The notes below the pieces were generated by a model. It did no database searches and was not told the DNA's origin. It was given only the letters and a program-made list of their open reading frames with translations. A program made the translations under genes and the position numbers. Shown in pieces: positions 44,359 through 53,472 of a stretch of DNA of 64,000 nucleotides; positions within the stretch are counted from its first letter, which is position 1, and every line of letters starts with the position of its first letter. This DNA is from Ignavibacteriales bacterium (GTDB lineage Bacteria; Bacteroidota; Ignavibacteria; Ignavibacteriales; SURF-24), in NCBI GenBank assembly GCA_003599415.1, contig QZKB01000112.1:21662-85661 (forward strand), written 5' to 3'.

Positions 44359-44405
44359 TTACTTCTTTAACAAATAAATATTGCTTCGGATTAATACCCA
44401 ACTAG
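44359..44405 (-). pseudogene. Gene tail cut off by the insertion sequence
   Basis: Reading the minus strand from 44403 gives the short tail SWVLIRSNIYLLKK then TAA, directly followed by a terminator. The -YLLKK end resembles the final residues of T9SS sorting domains in this genome (for example REMLLLK). The frame stops being a gene at 44406, the left end of the insertion sequence, and its 5' part is not found on the other side. This suggests a gene lost or cut by the insertion; the tail is too short to be sure. Confidence 0.28.
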
Positions 44406-44506
44406 TTGACTCAAAATAAAAGGTAACCGAAAATATATTTAAGAAAAGATGTTAATAAGTAAGTTCATAAAGAGAAAAAAGTAATAAATAATGGTAATAA
44501 TAATAG

Positions 44507-44546
44507 TTTCTTTCTTTTTTTGCTACTTTCTTTCTTTTTTTGCTAC
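44507..44546. repeat. Two perfect 20-bp direct repeats
   Basis: Unit TTTCTTTCTTTTTTTGCTAC at 44507-44526 and 44527-44546, with a degenerate pyrimidine-rich third copy after it (to ~44562). It lies inside the left, non-coding end of the insertion sequence, 40 bp from the transposase stop. Slippage or terminator-like behaviour is possible. Confidence 0.75.
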
Positions 44547-44589
44547 TTTTTTTCTTTCTTTGTTGATATGTGGATAAGTCAAATGTAGA

Positions 44590-45720
44590 TCAGATTAAAT
44601 TGAGGATATAGTGAATTTGTTCTTTGATAGATCTTTGCAGTAAGAAGGGATTTAAAGAGTTAAACAAGTCGATGAGTTGCTTTTTAGTCTTAGGTTTAAT
44701 TTCCTTGGATAGAAGAAGTCTCTGAAAAGGAGTTTTAGGAGGATCATGCTTTTTAACAGTTTTAGAACCTATTCTAATTTTAGAAATAAGCTTGACAGAA
44801 GGAACAAAGAAATTAAAAAACAGGGACCATTGATTGCAGTATAGGTTATTCAGAAGAGGAAGGATAAGGGGATTATCAAAACGCTGATAGCCAAGGTACT
44901 GACGAATATGCGTCCAGTTTTTTTGTTCAATATGGGCATTATCATTACTCTGATACTCACGTGAACGGGTAAATTGAATATGATGATTCCGAAAAAACTT
45001 AAGCAGGTAGTAATTTAGAAACTCACCGCCATTGTCAGAATCAAACCCAAGGATTCTAAAAGGCAAAGCCAGCTTAATACTTTTCAGAGCTTCGAAGACA
45101 CCGGTTTGACCCTTACCCCAGCATGCACGCGTTTCAATCCACCCGGTAGCAATATCGGTTGTATTGACTGAATAAATAAATGAGCCGGCTAATGAGGAAC
45201 CACAATGGGCAACGGTATCAGCTTCAAGGAAACCAGGGCGGGATTCATCCCACTGGTTAGTTTTTATTGGGATTTGTTTTTTAATTAGAGAACCTGGTTT
45301 AGTAGAGGAAAGGCCGAGCTTTTTGTATTTGGATTTTATTTTAAGAAGAGTTCTGTCAATAGTTGCAGGTGAAATACAAAGCAATTGCTGTTTTTGAATT
45401 TCAGAGATCGGCTTGTTATAAAAAGGCATCCATAAAGCAATCATAACTTTAAGTCTTTTAGAGCATACAAGGTTAGAAGAAATCCAGAGAGTTCTAAGAA
45501 AATCAATTATTACAGGATCATTATATTTTTTATGTCGTCCTGCTCTCTTTTTTATCTTCTTACTGGAGTTGCTTTTATTTATTAGTCTTATTGCGTACTT
45601 ACGATTATAATTGCAGATTTTACAGAATTCGTCAAGTATAATTTGTTTATCCTGTTTTGAAGAAGATAAATATCTTTTTCTGATTTCCTTTAGATATTCT
45701 TTTTTTGCTCTCTTGCTCAT
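44590..45720 (-). CDS. DDE transposase with integrase core
   Basis: 376 residues. N-terminal helix-turn-helix-like part (ILDEFCKICNYNRKYAIRLIN), a linker with KKRAGRHKKYNDP, and an rve-type catalytic core with the D-D-E set: FLEADTVAHCG, ILGFDSDNGGEF, and NDNAHIEQKNW. The C-terminal part is basic. It moves the surrounding element by cut-and-paste or copy-out chemistry. The family resembles ISNCY/IS481-like integrase-core transposases but I cannot name the group. The frame is intact, so the element may be active. Confidence 0.88.
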   Translation of the reverse strand: MSKRAKKEYLKEIRKRYLSSSKQDKQIILDEFCKICNYNRKYAIRLINKSNSSKKIKKRAGRHKKYNDPVIIDFLRTLWISSNLVCSKRLKVMIALWMPFYNKPISEIQKQQLLCISPATIDRTLLKIKSKYKKLGLSSTKPGSLIKKQIPIKTNQWDESRPGFLEADTVAHCGSSLAGSFIYSVNTTDIATGWIETRACWGKGQTGVFEALKSIKLALPFRILGFDSDNGGEFLNYYLLKFFRNHHIQFTRSREYQSNDNAHIEQKNWTHIRQYLGYQRFDNPLILPLLNNLYCNQWSLFFNFFVPSVKLISKIRIGSKTVKKHDPPKTPFQRLLLSKEIKPKTKKQLIDLFNSLNPFLLQRSIKEQIHYILNLI

Positions 45721-45794
45721 AACATAGACTCCATTTCTTAGTTACCTATATTATGAGTCAACGACTTTTAACCCAATAATTTTTAAAAACCTTG

Positions 45795-45816
45795 GGTTAC
45801 ATTATTTATGAGTCAA
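45795..45816. repeat. Extra outer copy of the IS right terminal repeat
   Basis: GGTTACATTATTTATGAGTCAA, the same end sequence as 45741-45761, inverted relative to the left end and 55 bp farther out. The first paralogous barrel gene starts 99 bp further on. Confidence 0.5.
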
Positions 45817-45914
45817 TGCGCCAAGACTTCAACTAAAAATTATTTTTTATTGCATTGGCAAAAATGTTTTTTCTTTTTATGTTGCGCCGTAGGTTTAATT
45901 AAATCGGGGCTTAC

Positions 45915-47003
45915 ATGAAAATTGGTTTTTGCTGTTTCATATTTCTCTTCACAAGTAATTTTTTCTGTCAATCTTATTCGCAGGATTATAATTCTGACAC
46001 ACGCGCTTTAGCTTTAGGCGAGTCGCTGGTTGCAAGTCAGTCAGGAATTCCGTCAGCCGAAAACAATCCAGCAACAATTGCATCTTACAATAAAACAACT
46101 CTCTTATATTCCAAAAGAGATTTCAGAATTAGTAAAGGAAGCAATAACTATCTCTATTCTGCAGGCACAATTCTATCAACTCCCGTCGGAACTTTTGAAC
46201 TGCTTTACAAGCATTACAGGAATTACGACTTGGTTTTCAGGACTGAAGAAAATCAGGAAGCTGGACGCATAGAGATTTATGATCATACATTTAACCTTTC
46301 CTATGCCACCGACATTTCAGATGACTTATCAGCAGGTGTTACTTTAAAAACCTGCAGGGTAGTTGCATCCGAATCAAAATATCTCGAATCAAATATACCA
46401 TTCCTTATTGATCTCGGAGTGATAATTAAAACAGATGGATTCGTACAGAATGACTCAAACAATGAAAAGTTATTTCTCGGATTAGCCGTTCAAAACTTCG
46501 GCGGTAAGCTGAGAGAAAAGTACACCTTTGATAGTCCTTATGCATCCACGGTTGAATATTCTATCAACATACCACGCTATCTTAAGCTTGGTTTCTCATA
46601 TGAGTTCGATATAAATCAGAATTCATCAAAGATTGCTAAAACAATTATAACTTGTGAATATAAGAACAAGCTATTGAATAATACTTCTAATTACGGGAAT
46701 TATCCCATTGAATTCCTTGGCCTGGGAACTGAGTTTATTTTCTATGATATATTCACCTTACGGTTAGGAGGAATTCTGAATTCTCATGATAATCCATTTG
46801 GTAAAAAAGGCGAAATTTTTTTTCGTGCCGGTTGTGGTTTGAACCTTCCTTTTGATTTAATTTTTAATAACTCCCCTTTCTCATTAGCATTCGATTATTC
46901 AAACGTTCCGGTGTATGGCGGGCTTTATTTCTACAGTAAAGATATTACCGATAATTTATGGGCATTCAACCTGAACCTCACTTATAATTCATCTTTATTC
47001 TAA
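45915..47003 (+). CDS. Outer-membrane barrel, PorV/FadL-like, tandem paralogue 1
   Basis: 362 residues. Signal peptide to ~20 (FLFTSNFFCQ), then YNSDTRALALGESLVASQSGIPSAENNPATIASYNKTTLLYSKRD, which matches the start of the other four copies and the PorV block DARALGMG. The rest is barrel strands ending in an aromatic (LNLTYNSSLF). It is the most diverged of the five (ALALGESL and not AIAMGESF) and lies first, nearest the insertion sequence. Outer-membrane location is inferred; the function is unknown. Confidence 0.78.
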   Translation: MKIGFCCFIFLFTSNFFCQSYSQDYNSDTRALALGESLVASQSGIPSAENNPATIASYNKTTLLYSKRDFRISKGSNNYLYSAGTILSTPVGTFELLYKHYRNYDLVFRTEENQEAGRIEIYDHTFNLSYATDISDDLSAGVTLKTCRVVASESKYLESNIPFLIDLGVIIKTDGFVQNDSNNEKLFLGLAVQNFGGKLREKYTFDSPYASTVEYSINIPRYLKLGFSYEFDINQNSSKIAKTIITCEYKNKLLNNTSNYGNYPIEFLGLGTEFIFYDIFTLRLGGILNSHDNPFGKKGEIFFRAGCGLNLPFDLIFNNSPFSLAFDYSNVPVYGGLYFYSKDITDNLWAFNLNLTYNSSLF

Positions 47004-47021
47004 ATTCTCAAAGGACTAATA

Positions 47022-48116
47022 ATGAAAATGAAATCATTGTTCTTCACCTGTTTATTATTTACCTCAGTTCATTTTTGTCAGATCAGTTCTCTTACAGAAA
47101 ATTATGATGCCCGCGCTATTGCTATGGGCGAATCTTTTGTCGCTAATCCTAACGGGCTTTTTTCACCGGATAATAATCCTGCAACATTAATCGGCCAGAA
47201 AGGTGTTTCATTGTTTTATAACAGGAGAAATATTAATTGGTTTAGCGGGTTTGATGATTTTGTGTTTTACTCTTTCGGTACGGCATTCAAAACTCCTATT
47301 GGTAACTTCGGCTTGCTTTATAAAAGATATGACTATGGTGAAATTAGAATTAGTTCACCTGAAAGCCCCATGGGAGATGGTTTAATGGAAGCATATTATT
47401 ACACAGCCATCCTTTCATATGCTAACAATATTACAGATGACCTTACTGCAGGAGTTAATGTTAAAATCCATGGTTCCAATGTAAATGTAATTAATGGGGA
47501 ATATTCAGAAGAGGAAGGTAGCACACCGGTTATTTTTGATGCAGGCTTGCTGTATCATATAAACGGATTTATTAATCAAACTTATACAAAAGATGACGTT
47601 CACTTCGGAGCTTCAGTTACAAATTACGGAACCGATTATAAACCGGGCACTGTCACATCTACAGGAGCAGGGCTTGTGAAATTAAACGTTGTTAAAGTTC
47701 CAAGATTTTTAAAACTTGGTTTTGCATATGAACTTGATGTTAAAAGTAAAACCGAAACAGAACTCTTTAATTTCCTTTTTACAGGCGAATATAATTACCT
47801 GCTAAACAGCTATCGCCCGGATTCCGAAAAAGATTCCTGGGGCGTGGGCATGCAAGCTTCTTTCTTTAATATTCTTTCTTTAAGAATAGGTGGAGTTGCA
47901 AATCCTAATTCCAATATTTATGGTAATAAAGGAGTCTTATCAGTCAGGTACGGATTCGAAATTAATTTCCCATTTGAACTAATCGGATTCAAATACCCCG
48001 TAAGTCTTGCTTTTGATTATTCTGTAATACCATTAAGTCAAGTAGATTATTTTTTCAATAAACAAAAGAAGAACCTTGATGCGTTTAATATATCTGTAAA
48101 CTTTCTGCTGAAATAA
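47022..48116 (+). CDS. Outer-membrane barrel, PorV/FadL-like, tandem paralogue 2
   Basis: 364 residues. Signal peptide, then TENYDARAIAMGESFVANPNGLFSPDNNPATLIGQKG, the family block. Barrel strands follow; near residue 230 is FLKLGFAYELDVKSKTETELFNF, nearly the same as in paralogue 4 though those two genes are not neighbours. It begins 18 bp after paralogue 1, so the array is probably transcribed as one unit at least in part. Confidence 0.8.
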   Translation: MKMKSLFFTCLLFTSVHFCQISSLTENYDARAIAMGESFVANPNGLFSPDNNPATLIGQKGVSLFYNRRNINWFSGFDDFVFYSFGTAFKTPIGNFGLLYKRYDYGEIRISSPESPMGDGLMEAYYYTAILSYANNITDDLTAGVNVKIHGSNVNVINGEYSEEEGSTPVIFDAGLLYHINGFINQTYTKDDVHFGASVTNYGTDYKPGTVTSTGAGLVKLNVVKVPRFLKLGFAYELDVKSKTETELFNFLFTGEYNYLLNSYRPDSEKDSWGVGMQASFFNILSLRIGGVANPNSNIYGNKGVLSVRYGFEINFPFELIGFKYPVSLAFDYSVIPLSQVDYFFNKQKKNLDAFNISVNFLLK

Positions 48117-48180
48117 TAGAAGAAAAAATAAAAGGAATTCTTTCTTGATTTATAAACAATAAAACAACACGAGTGAAAAA

Positions 48181-49287
48181 ATGAAAGTTAAGTTTTTATG
48201 TTTGATAATACTTCTTCTTGATTCATTTTCTTACGGGCAAAATTTTACAGCTTCAGAAAATTATGATGCAAGAGCTGTTGCAATGGGCCAGTCATTTGTC
48301 GCAAATCCAAAAGGATTAGTTGCCGCAGATAATAATCCTGCAACGCTAATAGGCCAGAATGGATTAACTGCTTTTTATAACAGAAGAAATTTAAACTGGA
48401 GCGAGTACTTCGGCAACAACTATTATTCTTCGTTCGGACTTTCAGCTAAAACATCTATTGGTATTTTTGCTGTTCTATACAAACGTTTTGATTACTCTGA
48501 GAGAAAGGTTACAATTCTTAATGAAGGAGTTTTAGATGTCGCCTCAGTTAAACCTTATTACTATTCGTTTATTATTTCTTACACCAATAACATTCTTGAT
48601 AATCTTACTGTCGGAATCAACCTAAAGACTCTTGGCTATAATTTAAATATAGTGCAGGGCACTGCTGAAGAAGGAAATTGCAATACTCCGATTATTGCTG
48701 ACTTGGGTTTACTTTATCATATGAATGGATTTATAAACCAGGATAAAGTTAAAGATAAATTAAACATTGGAGCATCTTTAACTAATTACGGTACAGATTA
48801 CAGACCAGGCCATTCCTCTTTAGAAATTTACTATTTGGGTAACACTCCTCTGGAAAAATTACCGAGAATGCTGAAATTAGGTTTTGCATATCAGCTTGAA
48901 GTAAGAAATGATTCTTATGACAACCTTTTCAGATTTGTTATTACCGGTGAGTATGATAACCTCTTGAATAAGTTTTCTCATTACACAGATTCTCAAAAAG
49001 ATTACTGGGGAGTAGGTTTCGAAGGAACGTTCCTGGATATACTTTCACTTCGCCTGGGAGGAGTTGCAATACCTACCAATAGTATTTTTGGTGAGAAAGG
49101 AGTATTAACTACACGCTATGGTGCCGGTGTAAATTTACCTTTGAAATTAGTTGGAGTAAAGCTGCCTGTTAGTTTATCATTTGACTATGCTGTAATTCCA
49201 ATTCACCAGACAAACATTATTAGCAACAAAAAGAAGAACCTTGACGCATTTAATATATCTGTAAGTTATAATAATCCGTTATTCTAA
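48181..49287 (+). CDS. Outer-membrane barrel, PorV/FadL-like, tandem paralogue 3
   Basis: 368 residues. Signal peptide (LIILLLDSFSYGQ), family block YDARAVAMGQSFVANPKGLVAADNNPATLIGQNG, then barrel strands including LTNYGTDYRPG and a terminal VSYNNPLF. It lies 64 bp after paralogue 2. The mid-region (LKLGFAYQLEVRNDSYDNLF) lacks the KSKTETEL tract shared by copies 2 and 4, so it did not take part in that exchange. Confidence 0.8.
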   Translation: MKVKFLCLIILLLDSFSYGQNFTASENYDARAVAMGQSFVANPKGLVAADNNPATLIGQNGLTAFYNRRNLNWSEYFGNNYYSSFGLSAKTSIGIFAVLYKRFDYSERKVTILNEGVLDVASVKPYYYSFIISYTNNILDNLTVGINLKTLGYNLNIVQGTAEEGNCNTPIIADLGLLYHMNGFINQDKVKDKLNIGASLTNYGTDYRPGHSSLEIYYLGNTPLEKLPRMLKLGFAYQLEVRNDSYDNLFRFVITGEYDNLLNKFSHYTDSQKDYWGVGFEGTFLDILSLRLGGVAIPTNSIFGEKGVLTTRYGAGVNLPLKLVGVKLPVSLSFDYAVIPIHQTNIISNKKKNLDAFNISVSYNNPLF

Positions 49288-49394
49288 CTTGACTATTTAT
49301 TAGTTGATGCAGATTTAATATTCACGCTGGGTAATAGTAATACACCCGGCAGTGTATAAATTTGTTTTACTAACTTAAAAGTGAGGAGTCAAAA

Positions 49395-50468
49395 ATGAAA
49401 TTTAGGTTAAAACTTTTCATTGTAGTTTTGTTTTCTACTTTATCTTATTCTCAGTTCTCTTCCCTTGATGTTGATATGGATGCGCGTTCAATTGCTATGG
49501 GCGAATCCTTCGTTGCAAATCCAAACGGAATTGCTACGGCAGATGATAATCCTGCTACACTTATCGGCAACAAGGGTTTAACAGTAAATTATAACAGGAG
49601 AAACCTCAATCCTTATTTCAACAATCCGGGTAATAAGTATTATTGCACAATTGGCACCTCAATGGAAACCTCAGTGGGTAATTTTGGGATTTTTATAAAA
49701 CGGGTCAGGGACGATTATCATTCTTTTATCGGTGCAGAATGTGTGATTTATCCAAAACAATTTTTTAATTACACTGCAATCCTCTCTTATGCAAAGAACA
49801 TCTTTCAAAATTTCACTGTTGGTGTTAATCTTAAAACTCACTCTTACAAAACAGAATTAAACAACAATCCTCTCAACAATACCGAAACTAACAATCCTAT
49901 TCTTTTTGATATTGGAGTCTTGTATAGGGCAAACGGTTTTATTAATTCATCAGACGTAAAGGATAAATATAATTTAGGCGCTTCTTTGCTTAACTACGGT
50001 ACAGATTATAAAGTAAAAGTCCATTCAATTGAAAGCAGCGGTCAGAATTATGTAATTACAAAATTGCCAAGGTTGTTAAAACTTGGTTTTGCATACGAAA
50101 TTGATGTTAAAAGTAAAACCGAGACAGAACTTTTTGGTTTCGTTTTTACTGGTGAATATGATTATCTGCTGAACAGCTATCGCCCGGATTCTCAAAAAGA
50201 TTTCTGGGGAGCTGGATTTGAAGCTACTGTTATGGATATTCTTTCTTTAAGAATTGGTGGAACAGCTTACCCATTCTATAATTATTATGGCTTTAAAGGA
50301 GATTTCAGTTTAAGATACGGCGCCGGTATCAATCTTCCTTTTTCATTAATTGCTGATAATTTCCCTTTACACATTTGTTTTGATTATGCTGTGATGATTA
50401 CTAAAGACAAAGATAATTCACTTGATGCTTTTAATGTTTCTATAAATTATGAAAATCCTTTCTTCTGA
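49395..50468 (+). CDS. Outer-membrane barrel, PorV/FadL-like, tandem paralogue 4
   Basis: 357 residues. Signal peptide (LFIVVLFSTLSYSQ), block MDARSIAMGESFVANPNGIATADDNPATLIGNKG, barrel strands, and LLKLGFAYEIDVKSKTETELFGF as in paralogue 2. It begins 107 bp after copy 3, with GTGAGGAG before the ATG. That wider gap has a short palindromic stretch (CACGCTGGGTAATAGTAATAC region) but no clear promoter. Confidence 0.8.
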   Translation: MKFRLKLFIVVLFSTLSYSQFSSLDVDMDARSIAMGESFVANPNGIATADDNPATLIGNKGLTVNYNRRNLNPYFNNPGNKYYCTIGTSMETSVGNFGIFIKRVRDDYHSFIGAECVIYPKQFFNYTAILSYAKNIFQNFTVGVNLKTHSYKTELNNNPLNNTETNNPILFDIGVLYRANGFINSSDVKDKYNLGASLLNYGTDYKVKVHSIESSGQNYVITKLPRLLKLGFAYEIDVKSKTETELFGFVFTGEYDYLLNSYRPDSQKDFWGAGFEATVMDILSLRIGGTAYPFYNYYGFKGDFSLRYGAGINLPFSLIADNFPLHICFDYAVMITKDKDNSLDAFNVSINYENPFF

Positions 50469-50583
50469 TCACAGATGTTCATTATTCTTTTAGAAAAAAA
50501 GCAGGCAGCGGATAATTTTTTACATTGTCGTAAATTCCTCACCTGTGTATGTTTGTTTAACTCAAAACCGGATGGGGCTCATT

Positions 50584-51690
50584 ATGAAAGTTAAATTCTC
50601 TGTTCTGTTAGTTCTCATGTTCTCCGTTTCTGCTTTTGCGCAGTTCACTTCTCTTGATATAAACATGGATGCCCGCGCAATTGCTATGGGCGAATCCTTC
50701 GTAGCAAATCCAAACGGACTTGTAGCCGCAGATAATAATCCCGCCACACTTATCGGTCAAAAGGGTTTATCCATTTTTTACAACAGAAGAAACTCAGTTT
50801 ATACAAAAGGTTTTGATGACATTTTTTATTATTCCGCCGGAGCATCGTTAGAAACTTCAATCGGAAACTTTTCACTTCTCTACAAACGATTTAAAGATAT
50901 TTTATATCTAGTTGGAGATGGACTTTACATTAACGGAAGATATCATAACAGTACTCTGAATATTTCATATGCAAATACAATCTGTGAAAATTTATCTTAC
51001 GGGATCAATATTAAAACATTCAGTTATAAGACTGAATTGAACGATATTAATCTGAAGGAAGGAGAAAGTAATAATCCATTACTTTTTGATTTCGGGTTAC
51101 TTTATAGCCCTGAAGGATTAATTAATCATCCAAGTATTAATGATGAAATCAATTTCGGAGCTTCGTTAGTTAACTTCGGAACAGATTTCAAAGTAAAGAG
51201 ATATACTGATGCAAACAGGCAGCAGAATTCTGTAGTTGTTAATCTGCCCAGACTTGCAAAAGTCGGCTTAACTTATAATCTCAATATTGTTGCATTCGCA
51301 CAACCTGAGTTTCTGCAATTTACTTTTACAGGTGAATATAACCTGTTGTTGAATAATTTCAGATTTTATAACCAGATGGATTATGAAGAAATGAATTCAT
51401 CCGGCGATGGTTTTAAAATGAATTTCTGGAAGCTTGGTATCGAAACCACAATAATGAATGTTCTTTCTTTAAGAATCGGTGGTATATCATATTCTTCTTC
51501 AAACTATGCCGTAAAAGAAGGGAATCTCAATTTAAGGTATGGTTTAGGAGTTGACTTACCTCTAATTCTCATCGGCATTAATTATCCGGTTAATCTTATA
51601 TTTGATTACGCTCTGATTCAGACAGAAGACAAAGATAATTCACTTAACGCATTTAACTTTTCTTTAAGGTACAATAATCCCCTGTTTTGA
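50584..51690 (+). CDS. Outer-membrane barrel, PorV/FadL-like, tandem paralogue 5
   Basis: 368 residues from the ATG at 50584 (MKVKFSVLLVLMFSVSAFAQ), a normal signal peptide; an upstream GTG reading at 50545 would add a segment without signal-peptide character. Block MDARAIAMGESFVANPNGLVAADNNPATLIGQKG, then strands ending LRYNNPLF. A longer loop near residue 245 (YNQMDYEEMNSSGDGFKMNF) distinguishes it. Last gene of the array. Confidence 0.8.
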   Translation: MKVKFSVLLVLMFSVSAFAQFTSLDINMDARAIAMGESFVANPNGLVAADNNPATLIGQKGLSIFYNRRNSVYTKGFDDIFYYSAGASLETSIGNFSLLYKRFKDILYLVGDGLYINGRYHNSTLNISYANTICENLSYGINIKTFSYKTELNDINLKEGESNNPLLFDFGLLYSPEGLINHPSINDEINFGASLVNFGTDFKVKRYTDANRQQNSVVVNLPRLAKVGLTYNLNIVAFAQPEFLQFTFTGEYNLLLNNFRFYNQMDYEEMNSSGDGFKMNFWKLGIETTIMNVLSLRIGGISYSSSNYAVKEGNLNLRYGLGVDLPLILIGINYPVNLIFDYALIQTEDKDNSLNAFNFSLRYNNPLF

Positions 51691-52008
51691 ATTTAACGGA
51701 TAAGATTCAATTTTCTGCAATATATTTGAACAGACTATCTAACGCAATTTGCTGGAATAATGGAAAAGACATTCCAAAGCGGCTTGAGGGAATAATGGAA
51801 TAGTTGAAAGTAATTTTTCAACATAAATTTGGATTCTTCCTTTTATTCATTATTCCAAAGCACAGCTATTTCATCCAACTTCCAATATTCCAATTTTATC
51901 CAGTTCTCTCCAATGTTACGAGGAATTCTAATAAAATTGAATTGCTGTGGAGTTTTACTTTTAAATTCCTGATTTTAAAGAAGCATTTATAAAATAATAG
52001 GAATTTTT
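51691..52008. repeat. Gene-free stretch with GGAATAATGGAA repeats
   Basis: 318 bp without a gene. GGAATAATGGAA occurs at 51754-51765 and 51789-51800; CATTATTCC (51848-51856) is its inverse and TTCCAATATTCCAATTTT follows. These short motifs could be remnants of a dispersed intergenic repeat or sites for a DNA-binding protein. No promoter or terminator is clear apart from AT-rich sequence before the DUF1015 gene. Confidence 0.45.
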
Positions 52009-53244
52009 ATGGCAGTTATCCGTCCTTTTAAAGCTTTACGTCCCGATCCTAAAGTTGCCAATCTTGTGGCAAGTGTACCTTATGATGTTGTTAACAGAGA
52101 AGAAGCGGCTGAATACGCCAAGGATTTTCCAAACAGCTACTTAAGAATTACCCGTGCAGAAATTGAGATGGATGCTGCAGTTAATCCTTACTCGAAGGAA
52201 GTTTACCAGAAAGCAAAAGAAAATCTGGAGAGAATAAAAAATGATGCCCCGTTGCTGGCAGAGCAAAGCCCGAAATTTTATTTGTACAAATTAGTTATGG
52301 GTGAACAGGTTCAAACAGGAATTGCTGCAACCTTTTCTGTTGAAGATTATAATTCCAATATAATTATGAAACACGAAAAGACAAGAAAGGAAAAAGAGGA
52401 CGACAGGACCAATCACATAGTTACAACAAGTGCTCAAACCGGTCCGGTGTTTTTAACTTACCGCGGAGTTGAGCAAGTAAATGAAATAGTAATAAAAATT
52501 CAAAATGAGATTAAGCCGGTTTATGATTTTACTTCAACGGATAACATTCAACATACAATCTGGATTGTTCCGGATGAATATAACAAGACAATTATTGATG
52601 GTATAGCCAAAGTAAAAAATCTTTACATTGCGGACGGACATCACCGTGCAGCAAGTGCGGCAAGAGCACAGAAAGTAAAAATGGAGAACAACAAAAAGCA
52701 TACGGGCGATGAAGAATATAACTATTTCCTTGCGGTACTATTCCCTGCTGAGCAATTAAAAATATTACCATACAATCGTGTTGTGCTTGATCTGAACGGA
52801 TTAACCAAAGAAGAATTTTTTGATCAGGTTGAAAAGAATTTTTATTTAGAGAAAGGTAATTATCATCAGCCGATAGAAAAGAAAACCTTTTCAATGTACA
52901 TTGACGGCGAATGGTATTACCTGAAGCCGAATAATAATGTTAAGCTTTCTGCCGGTGTTGGAGAAAACCTTGATGTAAGCATTTTACAAAATTATTTATT
53001 GCATCCTGTTCTTGGAATTGATGATCCCAGAACAAGCAAACGAGTTGATTTTATTGGTGGAATTAGAGGCACGGCAGAACTGGAAAAACTTGTCAACTCA
53101 GGTAAAGCTGCTGTTGCGTTTTCTCTTTACCCTGTATCAGTGGATGATCTGATGAAGATTTCAGATGCGGGAGAAATAATGCCGCCAAAATCAACCTGGT
53201 TCGAACCGAAATTAAGAGACGGACTTTTGGTACATTTGATTTAA
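52009..53244 (+). CDS. DUF1015-family protein
   Basis: 411 residues, a complete DUF1015 protein. Landmarks: IRPFKALRPDPKVANLVASVPYDVVNREEA at the start, IMKHEKTRKEKEDDRTNH, LYIADGHHRAASAARA (the highly conserved DGHHR motif, possibly a metal or phosphate site), and VDFIGG near the end. The biochemical activity is not established to my knowledge; its gene is often beside serine-biosynthesis genes, and here serC is next but one. No transmembrane segment, so cytoplasmic. Confidence 0.9.
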   Translation: MAVIRPFKALRPDPKVANLVASVPYDVVNREEAAEYAKDFPNSYLRITRAEIEMDAAVNPYSKEVYQKAKENLERIKNDAPLLAEQSPKFYLYKLVMGEQVQTGIAATFSVEDYNSNIIMKHEKTRKEKEDDRTNHIVTTSAQTGPVFLTYRGVEQVNEIVIKIQNEIKPVYDFTSTDNIQHTIWIVPDEYNKTIIDGIAKVKNLYIADGHHRAASAARAQKVKMENNKKHTGDEEYNYFLAVLFPAEQLKILPYNRVVLDLNGLTKEEFFDQVEKNFYLEKGNYHQPIEKKTFSMYIDGEWYYLKPNNNVKLSAGVGENLDVSILQNYLLHPVLGIDDPRTSKRVDFIGGIRGTAELEKLVNSGKAAVAFSLYPVSVDDLMKISDAGEIMPPKSTWFEPKLRDGLLVHLI

Positions 53245-53265
53245 TGGATTTTTGATGAGGTAACT

Positions 53266-53472
53266 ATGCAGGATTCTTTTGGTCATATTGTTCATACTAT
53301 TCAATTGCTACCAATTGAACAGAAAGAAGAATTGAAATTTCTGCTTGAGAAATATTTAATTGAAGAAAAAAGAAATTCAATACTTACCAGCTATAATGAC
53401 AGCCTGGTTGAATCGAAAAAAAAGAAATTAAAGTTCTCCGGTAAGATTTCTTCATTAAAGAAAATGTTATGA
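53266..53472 (+). CDS. Antitoxin of a RelE-type toxin-antitoxin pair
   Basis: 68 residues, a small acidic-to-basic helical protein (LLPIEQKEELKFLLEKYLIEE, then KKKKLKFSGKISSLKKML). It precedes and overlaps by 4 bp a RelE/ParE-family toxin, so it is called antitoxin by context and size, not by a recognised DNA-binding motif. GAGGT precedes the ATG. The pair sits between a DUF1015 gene and serC. Confidence 0.7.
   Translation: MQDSFGHIVHTIQLLPIEQKEELKFLLEKYLIEEKRNSILTSYNDSLVESKKKKLKFSGKISSLKKML

Larger units (their letters stand above)
44406..45761 (-). mobile_element. Insertion sequence with TTGACTCA ends
   Basis: One transposase gene flanked by imperfect inverted repeats. Left end 44406-44428 starts TTGACTCA and runs to GGTAACC; right end 45741-45761 is GTTACCTATATT...TGAGTCAA, matching about 19 of 22 positions with one gap. 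Further TTGACTCA copies lie outside on the left (44230-44237) and, inverted, on the right (45795-45816, with GGTTAC inside), so the true ends may be farther out. No clear target duplication. Length ~1.36 kb (1.59 kb with outer copies). Confidence 0.7.

Noticed and set aside
45915..51690. CRISPR-like or simple repeat array
   Set aside because: The repetition is at gene scale (five coding paralogues of ~1.1 kb), not short spaced repeats.
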